64,000 nt of DNA from Pirellulaceae bacterium (GTDB lineage Bacteria > Planctomycetota > Planctomycetia > Pirellulales > Pirellulaceae): contig JAHBXT010000005.1 of assembly GCA_019636385.1 (NCBI GenBank), positions 1 through 64,000 on the forward strand, given 5' to 3'. This document shows positions 9,156-19,459 of this stretch, piece after piece. Both the position numbers and the translations under genes were made by a program. Numbering within the stretch: position 1 is the first letter of the stretch; each line of letters opens with the position of its first letter. Under the pieces are notes generated by a model, which saw only the letters and a program-made list of their open reading frames with translations, was not told the DNA's origin and searched no databases.

Positions 9156-10163
9156 CTACAGCGCTCGGCGACGATGCCGATATCCCAAGCCAGTCATGGC
9201 ACACAGTAGCAGCGCGAAACTAGAGGGCTCCGGTACCATATAAGGCGTAGCCACCGTGCGTGCTAAGAAGTCACGGAGGCGCTCCCGCAAATTGAGTCCC
9301 CCAAGATCGAGATCCCACTCAACGTTGTGATAGGTAGCATCGGTAGGCTGGTACCACATTTCCGTGTCGATGCCGACAGCCAGGAACCGGTTAAGCATTT
9401 GCGGTTCCCAAGGCACCACTAAGTCGGCCGTATTGTTCAGTAAGAAAACCGGAGGGCCGCCAGCCTGAATCTTGTTGTAGTTACCGTAGGTGGAACCCAC
9501 TAGTGAGATCACCGCTTGAGCCGCATAGCGCGAGTTGATCGGGTTATTGTTGTACTGCAGCATCAATAGATTAATCGCTCCGGCAGATCCGCCACCGGCA
9601 GCAATTCGGTCGGGATCGATTCCAAGCATGGCGGCGTTGGTGCGAGTCCAGTCGATCGCAACTGCAAAGTCCTCAATTCCAGCTCGTACGGCCTTCAGCC
9701 CCGGAAAAATACTATAGAGGAACGGAACCGTCAAACCCGCGTAGGGCTGCGTACCAAAGATGGTATTACCCACAGTCGCATTACTGTGGTCTGCTGCTGG
9801 TGCACCCTGCCGATAGTCTGTAATAACTACGGTGTAACCACGCTGAGCAAAATAGCGGGCAGGATCGGTGACCCGACCTGCAGTACGTCTGGCCGATGAC
9901 CAAGCGCCACCATCCTGGAGCACGATGGCAGGACGATTCACGGGGATGGCACCCAAGCCAATATCCACGGGCTGATAAACATCTGCCAGCAAGGGAACCG
10001 ATCCAGAACTAGTGGTGCCCATCGTATACTGGTACGTGGTGACCGAATAACCATACAACTGGTCGACGTACACCAAGCCAGCGTTTAAGCTGATCGAGGT
10101 AGAATGGACGAAGGAAACAGACAGGACCAAAAGCCAGAAACGATTCACTGCGCTCATCAACAT
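9156..10163 (-). CDS. Secreted alpha/beta hydrolase with PEP-CTERM sorting signal
   Basis: Esterase/lipase-like alpha/beta hydrolase of 335 residues. A signal peptide (RFWLLVLSVSFVHSTSISLN) is followed by the hydrolase core. The nucleophile elbow is GGGSAG (about residues 190-195), and a later Asp in NTADLVVPWE and His in TYHNVEW are candidates for the rest of the triad. PAIVLQDGGAW is the likely oxyanion-loop region, resembling the BD-FAE/carboxylesterase families. The C-terminus is a typical PEP-CTERM signal: VPEPSSFALLLCAMTG, a hydrophobic stretch, then YRHRRR. This predicts sorting by an exosortase system. No exosortase is in the window. Substrate unknown; the gene stands alone between dapB (convergent) and a small plus-strand gene. 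Confidence 0.85.
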   Translation of the reverse strand: MLMSAVNRFWLLVLSVSFVHSTSISLNAGLVYVDQLYGYSVTTYQYTMGTTSSGSVPLLADVYQPVDIGLGAIPVNRPAIVLQDGGAWSSARRTAGRVTDPARYFAQRGYTVVITDYRQGAPAADHSNATVGNTIFGTQPYAGLTVPFLYSIFPGLKAVRAGIEDFAVAIDWTRTNAAMLGIDPDRIAAGGGSAGAINLLMLQYNNNPINSRYAAQAVISLVGSTYGNYNKIQAGGPPVFLLNNTADLVVPWEPQMLNRFLAVGIDTEMWYQPTDATYHNVEWDLDLGGLNLRERLRDFLARTVATPYMVPEPSSFALLLCAMTGLGYRHRRRAL

Positions 10164-10335
10164 CGTCGTCCCCCGATTCTGTTAGCTGGAATGTGTGTTT
10201 GTCAGTTAATTGCCATCCGTTAAAATCGAGTCGTAGCCAAGTACACTGCGGCGACACCACGCTCGCCGTGCGGCAAAATACCCCACCAGAAAAGTCGAGT
10301 CAATCTTTCCCCCCAGACTAGCTGTTTCACTAGCG

Positions 10336-10698
10336 ATGCCGGAGACTTTAAACGTGGCCCGATGCGATGAAGGTTATCTGTGTGCGGTGTGTGGCCAAGA
10401 GGTCAAACGGCTTGTCGATAGCTCCTTATATTTGCAGTATATCGTTGGCTGGATTTCTGCTGACCAGCTCAATCGAACACGCGACATACACCTCCGCTGC
10501 AATCCTCACTTGGCTCAGTTCATCGACTCGCCAGAATTCAAGCCGCCGGTCGAAGTGTCGGGCCAGTTCGATCGCCGACTATTGGATCGCCAGTTCGACT
10601 CGCAGCGGTCTCAGTTGATCACCCGAGGTTACGACCGGCTGCGGTTCCTGCAACGCCATCGCGACACAACGATTCAGGACTATCCGCTGAACCTGTAG
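10336..10698 (+). CDS. Small conserved-looking protein with CxxC motif
   Basis: A 120-residue protein I do not recognise. It begins at ATG 10336 and has a CAVCGQEVKRL motif near residue 16, which could be half of a zinc site. LRCNPHLAQF near residue 53 supplies another Cys and a His. The remainder is polar with DRRLLDRQFDSQRSQL and a predicted helical end. No signal peptide or membrane segment is visible. The codon usage and hydrophobic pattern look like a true protein rather than a shadow, and no competing gene overlaps it. It stands between the PEP-CTERM hydrolase (divergent) and alaS (convergent). Confidence 0.6.
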   Translation: MPETLNVARCDEGYLCAVCGQEVKRLVDSSLYLQYIVGWISADQLNRTRDIHLRCNPHLAQFIDSPEFKPPVEVSGQFDRRLLDRQFDSQRSQLITRGYDRLRFLQRHRDTTIQDYPLNL

Positions 10699-10823
10699 CT
10701 CAGAAACCAACCAACCGGGCAGGACTAGCCTGCGGTGTTGGTATCAGCGGCACGCTGACCAAGCGTCATGTCAGGTCTTACCAAGAGGTATGCCCACTTC
10801 CATGGGATGGCAATCTGCGGTCC

Positions 10824-13640
10824 TCAGATGCCCTTTAACAACTTACCGATGGCTTGCCGTGCGGCTTCGAGGGCTTGAGGTAGTTTGTCAGGTTGTTTGC
10901 CGCCAGCTTGCGCAAAGTCTGGCTTGCCACCACCCCCACCGCCAACAATCGGTGCGACCTGTCCAATCCAGTCGTTGGCGCTCACGCCTTTGCCGACCAG
11001 CGATTTGCTCAATCCCGCGACTAGCATCACTTTGTCATCACCCGATTTGGCGGCCAGCAAGACGGCAGCCGGTTGGGCGCTCTGCGTGCGAATCTGGTCG
11101 ATCCAACGGCGCATCAAATTTGGATTGGCTCCGACCGTCTCAGTAACTAAAACTAGCGTGTCACCAACCATCTGGCCTCTGTCCAACAGACTGGCTACCG
11201 ACAATTCGCCTTCGCTGGCCAACTCGGCAATCTGTGATTGCAGTTTCTGTTGATCGGCCCTGAGGGATTGCACGCGGGCCAGTAGTTTGTCGGAGGCGAC
11301 ATTGAGCATTCGCGATGCATCGCGCAGTAGCCTGCGCTGCTGCGGGTAGTCACTGGCCGATCCGGCCGAGCTGGAAAGCGATTGTAGTTGGCATTCGGCA
11401 CCCCCGTCCAACTGCTTTTTTAGCCCGCGGACGTTGAGCGACAAGCACTTGATGGCTTCCACCACATCACCTGTAGCGCAGCTCAATTCATCGGCGATGC
11501 GCTGTAGGACTTGCTGAACCTCTGAACGACGAGCTGCGGCTTTCTCGCCGGTCAACGCTTCGATGCGCCGCGTGCCGGCCGCGATGCCTTCCTCGCTCAT
11601 GACCTCAAAATTCTGCACCTGTTGAGTATTCTGCAAATGCGTACCGCCGCATAGTTCCTTAGAAAAATCGCCCATCGAGACCATCCGTACCGGATCGGGA
11701 TATTTTTCACCGAACAGCATCATGGCTCCCGCTTGACGGGCTTCGGTCAGCGGCACCGTCTTCCATGAAATCGGCTCGGCAGCGCGCACGCGATCGGTCA
11801 CTATCGATTCAATCTGTTGTACTTGCTGATCGGTCAGTGCAACCAGATTAGTAAAGTCGAATCGCAGCCAATCGTCATCGACCTTGCTGCCCTGTTGCTG
11901 AGCGTGCCCGCCTAACACCGACTGTAGAGCGTGATGCAAAATGTGCGTCGCCGAGTGTGCGCGTTGAATACCGCTGCGCCGCGCGTCGTCAACCTGAGCT
12001 GACAACTGCTGACCCGTCGACAGCCGACCCTTTGTTAAGCGGCCCAAGTGAACAATCAACTCGCCAGAGCGCTGTGTGTCTGTCACTAAGAACTCGACGC
12101 CATCGGCCTGGAGGCGCCCCCGGTCGCCCACCTGTCCACCGCCTTCCGCGTAGAACGGAGTGCGATCAACGACTACTTGCAAGCGCTGGTCTGTGCACTG
12201 GCTGGCATCAATCTGGCTAGCCAACCGCTCGTCAGCTCCGTCTCCCACGATGATGCCTTGAACGACCACCGGGCTGGAATTAGTTTCGTAGCCCACGAAT
12301 TCCGTGCGATGCAAAGCTGCCTTGAGCGTTTCCAAAGGACCGGTTTGAAATAGTTCGCGTTGGCCACCGCCGCTGATTTCTTCGTGCTTCTTCATGGCCT
12401 GGCGAAATCCGCTCCAATCGAATGTAAAACTGCGATCGGCAGCCATTGTTTGAAACAGTTCGGGCGGAACGCCGTAGGTTTGATAGAGCGTGGCTGCTTC
12501 GTCGCCATCGACCATCAACATTCGCGATTGTTCCATGTGAGAAAACACTTTGGCGATCCGATCCAATCCGGCATCAATCGTGGAGAAAAAGTCCCCTTCC
12601 TCTTTGCGAATCACTTCGGCCACTCGCTGAACGGTAGTCTTCAGTTCCGGATACGCGCCGCCCATTGCTTGGGCGACGGCGGGAACCAATTGATACAGAA
12701 AAGGCTGGCGCATGCCCATCTGATGGCCGTCCAATACAGCCCGTCGCAATAGCCGCTTGATAACGTACCGCGCCTTCTTGGGACCCGGCAGAATATTCTC
12801 ATGAACGGAAAATACACAGGCGCGGATATGGTCAGTGATTCGCCGTAGCCGTCGGCCATCTTCGCTGTCGTAAACATAGGATCGCGAGCAAACTTCGGCT
12901 GCCGCCTTGACGATGGGAAACAATATGTCGATATGAAAATTGGTGGGTACGTTCTGCATAACGCTGGCCGTTCGCTCAAGTCCCATACCGGTGTCAATAT
13001 TCTTGCTGGGCAGTGGCCGCAAATTGTTGGGGGGCTCACCCACGCGATTGAACTGCGTGAACACCAAGTTCCAAATCTCAACGTCCTTGCCATTATCCAA
13101 TTGGTAGTAGATTTCGCTGCATGGCCCGCATACCCCGTCGGGGCCTTGGCTGGGGGCGCTGGCGGGCCAGAAATTTTCATCTTCGTCCATGCGAGAAATG
13201 CGACTAGCTGGTAGTCCGATCTTTTCATGCCAAATCCCAGCGGCTTCATCATCATCCTTGTAAACCGTGACGGTGAGGCGCGCAGGATCGATGCCCAGCC
13301 ACTTCTTGTCGGTTAAGAATTGCCAGGCCCACAGGATGGCTTCGGCCTTGAAATAATCACCAAAACTAAAATTGCCCAGCATCTCGAAAAAAGTGTGGTG
13401 ATAGGCGGTGCGACCAACATTGTCGATGTCGCCGGTACGCAAGCATTTCTGGCATGTAGTGGCGCGCGTAAAGTCCAGCTTGACCTTGCCCAAAAAGTGA
13501 TCTTTGAATTGGTTCATGCCCGCAGGTGTAAACAGAACAGATGGATCCCAAGTGGGCACCAGCACATCACTGGGCTGCCTGGAGTGCCCCTGCTGCACGA
13601 AGAATTCCAAATATTTTTCACGTAGTTCGTCGGTTTTCAT
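10824..13640 (-). CDS. alaS: Alanine-tRNA ligase
   Basis: Cytoplasmic class II synthetase, 938 residues. The N-terminal catalytic domain starts with the family-typical YLEFFVQQGHSRQPS (GH-S motif) and includes FTPAGMNQFKDHFLG, DIDNVGRTAYHHTFFEMLG (motif 2 region) and DTGMGLERTASVMQ (motif 3). The editing domain has the metal-binding HILHHAL (HxxxH) and CGGTHLQNTQQ motifs. A C-Ala tail ends with VGGGGGGKPDFAQAGG, the conserved Gly-rich motif. The domain set is complete, so it should both charge tRNA-Ala and edit mischarged Ser or Gly. The gene is 150 bp downstream of the protease gene on the same strand. Confidence 0.97.
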   Translation of the reverse strand: MKTDELREKYLEFFVQQGHSRQPSDVLVPTWDPSVLFTPAGMNQFKDHFLGKVKLDFTRATTCQKCLRTGDIDNVGRTAYHHTFFEMLGNFSFGDYFKAEAILWAWQFLTDKKWLGIDPARLTVTVYKDDDEAAGIWHEKIGLPASRISRMDEDENFWPASAPSQGPDGVCGPCSEIYYQLDNGKDVEIWNLVFTQFNRVGEPPNNLRPLPSKNIDTGMGLERTASVMQNVPTNFHIDILFPIVKAAAEVCSRSYVYDSEDGRRLRRITDHIRACVFSVHENILPGPKKARYVIKRLLRRAVLDGHQMGMRQPFLYQLVPAVAQAMGGAYPELKTTVQRVAEVIRKEEGDFFSTIDAGLDRIAKVFSHMEQSRMLMVDGDEAATLYQTYGVPPELFQTMAADRSFTFDWSGFRQAMKKHEEISGGGQRELFQTGPLETLKAALHRTEFVGYETNSSPVVVQGIIVGDGADERLASQIDASQCTDQRLQVVVDRTPFYAEGGGQVGDRGRLQADGVEFLVTDTQRSGELIVHLGRLTKGRLSTGQQLSAQVDDARRSGIQRAHSATHILHHALQSVLGGHAQQQGSKVDDDWLRFDFTNLVALTDQQVQQIESIVTDRVRAAEPISWKTVPLTEARQAGAMMLFGEKYPDPVRMVSMGDFSKELCGGTHLQNTQQVQNFEVMSEEGIAAGTRRIEALTGEKAAARRSEVQQVLQRIADELSCATGDVVEAIKCLSLNVRGLKKQLDGGAECQLQSLSSSAGSASDYPQQRRLLRDASRMLNVASDKLLARVQSLRADQQKLQSQIAELASEGELSVASLLDRGQMVGDTLVLVTETVGANPNLMRRWIDQIRTQSAQPAAVLLAAKSGDDKVMLVAGLSKSLVGKGVSANDWIGQVAPIVGGGGGGKPDFAQAGGKQPDKLPQALEAARQAIGKLLKGI

Positions 13641-13790
13641 ATTCTGCCACTAAAAGAAGAAGTGTACCCCAGCCATATGTTCGGTGATGCAATGAGCCGC
13701 TGCAATTTTACCGGGCAATTGAGGTGACCCAATATATGCTGGCTCGCCTGTTCCAGCCATCGCAGTTGGTGGCTGGATTGTGGCCTCGAC

Positions 13791-15407
13791 CTACGGTTGA
13801 ACGACGGCCTTGGTAGGCTGCCCGTCGCTAGTGATGGCGACCACCGTAACTTGACCGCTAAGATTCTGGACCAGTTGGTGAAACTGATCTGGCGTCTGGA
13901 CCGCTTGTCCGTTGACGCTAGCCACCCCATACCCAGCTCGCAGTCCGGCCTTCCAAGCTGGCGAATCAGGCGCCACGGACAGCAGGGCCACGCGCGGGCT
14001 ACCACGTGCGACGGCAATCTGCTCGACCTGCCCGTCGATCGCGGTCAAGAATTCTATTTGCGCTCCGCGCCAAATTGGTGGGCCATGCAAGCTAAACGAC
14101 GGTCGGCTGGTTGCCAAAAACTTCTTGGATAGTTCGGCTTCTAGGCTTAGAGTCTGCTCGGAAGCGCCCGGCCGAATGCGCTGCACGACCAGCGATACCT
14201 TGCGCCCCGTTGGCACTTTGCTCAATTCACGAAACAGATCATTGCGACTATGGATCGGGTTGTCGTCGACCTGAACGACCAAGTCACCTTCACGTAAGCC
14301 GGCCAGGCTGCCGGGTAGTCCAGGCAGAACCATACTAATTCTCGCTCCGCGCAACCCGCGATCCAGTTCGCTTTGCTGCAGGTCCTCGGGTTGGATTCCC
14401 AGGAATCCGTACTCTGGTAAACGGCCCTGTTTGAGGCTCTCCACGACACGCTTAAAAAAATCATCGGTGGCGACAGCGAGTCCCGCCGACTGCTCGTTGC
14501 CGCGTTGTGCCAACAGCGACGTCGAGATTCCTACCAACTGCCCGCGCAGATTGATCAGCGCTCCACCACTACTGCCGATCGGCTGTCGCGAGTCAGTTTG
14601 AAGCAGGGTCCCCAGATAATGAATGCTCTCACTAGGCGAACTGTCTCCATCGCGTGGGGCATATCGATTGACGTTAGCGATCATCGCCCAAGCCGCGCTG
14701 GCTTGGCCGTCGCGGGCGATGGAGTATGGATTGCCCAACGCCACCACAAACTGACCTTTGCGAGCCGGCTGATCGCTGACGGGTATCAGCGGCAGATCGT
14801 GAGCTTCGATCTTGAGCATGGCTAAATCGGAGAATGGATCAGCGGCGAGGGGTTGAGCCAATTTGCCCACGACTTCCGCTGGATAACAACGACGATCCAT
14901 CCAAACGTAGTAGCTGTTATGTCTCGGATCATCCAGAACGTGAGCGCAGGTTACAATGTGACCATCGCTGCCGACGATCACACCGCTGCCGAAGAATTGA
15001 GGCACAAAGTCGGGGTTGGCTGGATCGTTGGTCAGGCGCAGTGAAGGCACCGGGTGCAGCACATCGAGTGGGCTTCGCGCGGCACGATCTTTGGGAACGC
15101 GCGCGATAGCAACCACTGAGCGCTCGCAGCGCTCGATTACCGAAACCAGCGTGGTTTCGATGGCTACCAGCACGGCCATTGCGCTTTCGTCAGATCCGGT
15201 CGCCTGCTGCGTTTCAGACTCCAATGATTGAATGTCGGCTGGCAGATCATTCGTCTTGGCTGCCTGACTATCCGGCCGCTGACCGGGTTGCGCACACAGA
15301 GTGCCAGCTAGTCCAAGCGCAACCACCGTACTCATGGCCACCCGCAAGACTGGCTGCGGGACGGCTATCGATAAGCGGCTCGAAAGCCAAAGCGGTAGGT
15401 CACACAT
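13791..15407 (-). CDS. Trypsin-like serine protease with two PDZ domains (HtrA/Deg-like)
   Basis: Exported protease of 538 residues. The N-terminus has a hydrophobic signal (VAMSTVVALGLAGTLCAQ). The S1C protease domain shows a full triad: His in HIVTCAHVLDD (about residue 156), Asp in PFSDLAMLKIE (about 193) and Ser in GSSGGALIN (about 280). A first PDZ domain follows (GFLGIQPEDL to SLVVQRI), and a second sits at the C-terminus (SVAPDSPAWKAGLRAGYGV). This is a Deg/HtrA-like envelope quality-control protease, although the spacing between PDZ domains is longer than in DegP. An Asp/Gln-rich linker precedes the protease domain. It is read in the same direction as alaS (150 bp) and recA. Confidence 0.9.
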   Translation of the reverse strand: MCDLPLWLSSRLSIAVPQPVLRVAMSTVVALGLAGTLCAQPGQRPDSQAAKTNDLPADIQSLESETQQATGSDESAMAVLVAIETTLVSVIERCERSVVAIARVPKDRAARSPLDVLHPVPSLRLTNDPANPDFVPQFFGSGVIVGSDGHIVTCAHVLDDPRHNSYYVWMDRRCYPAEVVGKLAQPLAADPFSDLAMLKIEAHDLPLIPVSDQPARKGQFVVALGNPYSIARDGQASAAWAMIANVNRYAPRDGDSSPSESIHYLGTLLQTDSRQPIGSSGGALINLRGQLVGISTSLLAQRGNEQSAGLAVATDDFFKRVVESLKQGRLPEYGFLGIQPEDLQQSELDRGLRGARISMVLPGLPGSLAGLREGDLVVQVDDNPIHSRNDLFRELSKVPTGRKVSLVVQRIRPGASEQTLSLEAELSKKFLATSRPSFSLHGPPIWRGAQIEFLTAIDGQVEQIAVARGSPRVALLSVAPDSPAWKAGLRAGYGVASVNGQAVQTPDQFHQLVQNLSGQVTVVAITSDGQPTKAVVQP

Positions 15408-15492
15408 CGGATGGGCTGCTGGCTTAGGTCATTCGAACCGAGTCCAAGTTGAACTAACGCGCTGCACACGCCAGTCTCTAGCTGTCAAAATT

Positions 15493-16635
<1,143 letters not shown>

Positions 16636-17043
16636 TTTCGAGAATACTCCTGACTGGATGACGGGAACTTTCGAGATTGATTTTTGCAGAACCGCTCACT
16701 CGCTCGACCGCCAACTTCATCAGGCTGGAAGTTGTACACCGATGATCCTAACGAATCCCAACCGGTCTCACAACTAAACCAAACGACAATTCGGCTAACA
16801 GCCGCCAAGCGAGATGCCCCAAATTCCTGCGGTGGCTGTCTGCCCCCTGACACTCTGAAATCAGTTGCCAAGCAAGCGTTCTATCCCAAAGTATCGCAAT
16901 CAGGCCGACACCTTTGGTCAGCGCTCGCGGACACTTTGAAATAATGTCCAGAGCTGAGGGGCCGCGGTCGCAATCTATCCAGTTAGTCGCTCGAAGAGCC
17001 CAGTTCGTTGAGCAAGCGACCAAGAAATTTGTGGATTTTTTTT
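16636..17043. other. Intergenic stretch upstream of recA
   Basis: About 400 bp between recA and rpsP, both read leftwards. It should hold the recA promoter and the end of the ffh-rpsP transcript. An imperfect inverted repeat (GTCGCT at 16986-16991 with AGCGAC at 17016-17021) close after the rpsP stop may act as its terminator. No convincing coding sequence or RNA gene is visible. Confidence 0.4.
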
Positions 17044-17376
17044 CTAGGTCTGAGCCGGCTTGGATGACCTGCGTTTTCGCGAAGCTTGCAGGGCCGCTTG
17101 AGCCGTCTCTTGCTGCGATAAATGCGTCCCCGAAGTACCATATTTCTTAATAAGTACAGCCGTCTTTTCCGATGGCTGCGCCCCAACGCCTAGCCAGTAA
17201 TCAACCCGCTCACGTTTCAGGATCACCCGCGCATCTGTATCGCCAATCATAGGATCGTATTGGCCAACCTCTTCAATTACCTTTCCGTCACGCGGTGTTC
17301 GAACGTCCACGACAACGATTCGGTAAAAAGGACGAGCTTTCTTGCCCATCTTCTTCATGCGGATACGGACTGCCAC
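17044..17376 (-). CDS. rpsP: 30S ribosomal protein S16
   Basis: Small-subunit ribosomal protein of 110 residues. The N-terminus VRIRMKKMGKKARPFYRIVV is diagnostic of S16, followed by GQYDPM and KRERVDYWLGVGAQPSEKT. The C-terminal 25 residues are a Gln/Ala/Lys/Arg-rich tail, common variation in this family. The start is GTG at 17376 with an AGGAGAG ribosome-binding site. The usual downstream partners rimM, trmD and rplS are absent: recA follows instead. ffh lies 367 bp upstream on the same strand, the classical ffh-rpsP neighbourhood. Confidence 0.96.
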   Translation of the reverse strand: MAVRIRMKKMGKKARPFYRIVVVDVRTPRDGKVIEEVGQYDPMIGDTDARVILKRERVDYWLGVGAQPSEKTAVLIKKYGTSGTHLSQQETAQAALQASRKRRSSKPAQT

Positions 17377-17743
17377 TCAATTCTCTCCTGATTTTTTTTT
17401 GCACGGGACGGTTAACCACCCAGGTTTCGCCGGGCAGGTCTGATGCGACATATGGAGCTGACCACGTTCTGGTGAGCATAGGCACCCAAAACCACATTCT
17501 CTCCGTAAAGCTGACTCATGCAACGGCAATTGTCAGGATATTTGACACTTCAGGCCGATAGGCACCCTGCCAACAGCTCTTCTGAAGATTCAGTTTAGTT
17601 GGCGGAAATCGTTCCAGCTTTGGAAAAACAGGCACAGCCTGCAAAACCACGGGCTACCGGCGGCGCCCAATAACCAGATGCAAGTCCTGAGCTTAAGCAC
17701 TAGACGGCGGGGTTCAGCCAATACTCGATCCGTCTATTCAGCA
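17377..17743. other. Intergenic stretch between ffh and rpsP
   Basis: About 370 bp between two minus-strand genes. A T-rich run (17393-17400) lies just before the rpsP start region. I see no ORF with protein-like composition and no recognisable RNA gene. It most likely holds the rpsP promoter. Confidence 0.35.
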
Positions 17744-19210
17744 CTAATTGCCTCGTTTTTTCTTTCTGAGCAGCCGCTCACGCTCTTTTTGCAATTTGAG
17801 CCTTTCTTTGGGAGTCAGCCGCTTTCCGGTGCTCTGTTTTGTGTTGACACCACCCATATTGGGGTCTAGCATGCTGCCCTGCAACTGCCGCATCATTTCC
17901 ATGCGGTTCTTGATCCCGCCGGATGCCATCATCTGCATCATCGGAGCCATCATGTTGAACTGTTTGATGAGCCCCGATACCGCATGGGCAGGAACTCCCG
18001 CCCCTCGGGAAATTCGATTGCGGCGTGGAGTGTCAATGTTCTTTGGGTTGCGGCGCTCTGCGGGCGTCATCGAGTCGATAATGCCCACCAGCTTGCGCAT
18101 TTCGCCCTCGGTGTCTTCGCCAGCCAGCATCTTATTTAGCTCGCCCATGCCCGGCATCAACCCCATCATCTTTTGCATCAAGCCGGGTTTGGCGATCTTT
18201 TCCAGCACGCCGCGAAAGTCTTCCAGCGAAAATTGCCCGGAGAGCATCCGCTCTTCCAGTTTTTCTCGTTCGCGGTCGTCGATAATGCGGTGAGCCTGTT
18301 GAGCGGCAGCTACGATGTCGCCCATTTGCAGAATGCGGCTGGCCATGCCCTCGGGGCGAAACGGCTCGAGCGCATCCAAGTGTTCGCCGGTCCCGATGAA
18401 CTTGATGGGCACCTTAGTCACATGCTTGACGCTCAGCAAGGCTCCGCCACGCGCGTCGCCATCCAGCTTGGTCATGATGACCCCATCCAGCTCGATGGCT
18501 TCGTTGAATGCGGCGGCACTGCGCACAGCATCTTGACCGGTCATGCCGTCTACTACCAAGTAGACTTGGTGCGGTTGAATTTGCTTGTCGATCTGAGTCA
18601 ACTGCGCCATTAACTCTTGGTCGATCGAAAGTCGCCCGGCGGTATCCAGAATGACGATGTTTGCACCAGACTCCTTGGCTCGCTTTACGCCTTCGCGGCA
18701 TACGATAACCGGGTCTTTTTGCTGCAAATCGCTGTAGACCGTGACACCCAATTGGCGCCCGATGGTGTGCAATTGCTCGATAGCGGCAGGTCGCTGAAGG
18801 TCTGCGGCCACTAGGTAGGGCGTTACCTTTTGCTCTTTCAGCAACTGCGAAAGCTTGCCGCAGGTCGTGGTCTTTCCTGAACCCTGCAAGCCGCACAACA
18901 TCAATATGGTTACTTCACCCTGCTTGACCGGGATGCTCAAATCTACCGGCCCCAGGATTTCCACCAGTTGCTCGTAGACGATGCGCACCAGCTCTTCGTG
19001 TGGCTTGAGCGACAGCAAAACTCGCTGCCCCAGCGCCTTGTCGGACACTTGCTGCATGAAGTCTTGGACAACTTCATAGCTCACGTCGGCTTCCAGCATG
19101 GCCTGTTGGACCATCTGCAATCCGTCACGCATGTTGGATTCGGTCAGTCGTCCTTTGCCCGTCAACGACTTGAACGCCGACTGCAGACCCTCGGATAATG
19201 AATCAAACAT
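17744..19210 (-). CDS. ffh: Signal recognition particle protein Ffh
   Basis: GTPase that binds 4.5S RNA and signal sequences of nascent membrane proteins, 488 residues. The N domain is followed by the G domain with Walker A GLQGSGKTTTCGKL (from residue 107), DTAGRLS, and TKLDGDARGGA. The C-terminal M domain is methionine-rich (KMMGLMPGMGELNKM, FNMMAPMMQMMASGG) and has the RNA-binding RRNRISRGAGV motif. Length and domain order are normal. The tail is basic (RLLRKKKRGN). No 4.5S RNA gene was recognised nearby. Confidence 0.96.
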   Translation of the reverse strand: MFDSLSEGLQSAFKSLTGKGRLTESNMRDGLQMVQQAMLEADVSYEVVQDFMQQVSDKALGQRVLLSLKPHEELVRIVYEQLVEILGPVDLSIPVKQGEVTILMLCGLQGSGKTTTCGKLSQLLKEQKVTPYLVAADLQRPAAIEQLHTIGRQLGVTVYSDLQQKDPVIVCREGVKRAKESGANIVILDTAGRLSIDQELMAQLTQIDKQIQPHQVYLVVDGMTGQDAVRSAAAFNEAIELDGVIMTKLDGDARGGALLSVKHVTKVPIKFIGTGEHLDALEPFRPEGMASRILQMGDIVAAAQQAHRIIDDREREKLEERMLSGQFSLEDFRGVLEKIAKPGLMQKMMGLMPGMGELNKMLAGEDTEGEMRKLVGIIDSMTPAERRNPKNIDTPRRNRISRGAGVPAHAVSGLIKQFNMMAPMMQMMASGGIKNRMEMMRQLQGSMLDPNMGGVNTKQSTGKRLTPKERLKLQKERERLLRKKKRGN

Positions 19211-19459
19211 TTTTCATCTAGCTCAAATCTTTTAACTGCAAACTATCACAAACCGCTGGATCAGGTCGCGCCTCAGCCAGGTATCGCCGGCCTGGCACCT
19301 GGACTCGTTGGAGAACTGCATTTCTGCCGGGTAGTACGATACCACAAAGCCCAAGCATCGACTAACCCAACTGCCCCAGCCGCCTCGGTAGCAACACTCG
19401 ATGGAGCCCGGCGGCGACCTGCGTCAAAACGCGGTCGATGGTGAAATCTCTGCCGATCG

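Noticed and set aside
19211-19459. TPP riboswitch or 4.5S RNA near thiE and ffh
   Set aside because: No matching conserved core could be read on either strand.
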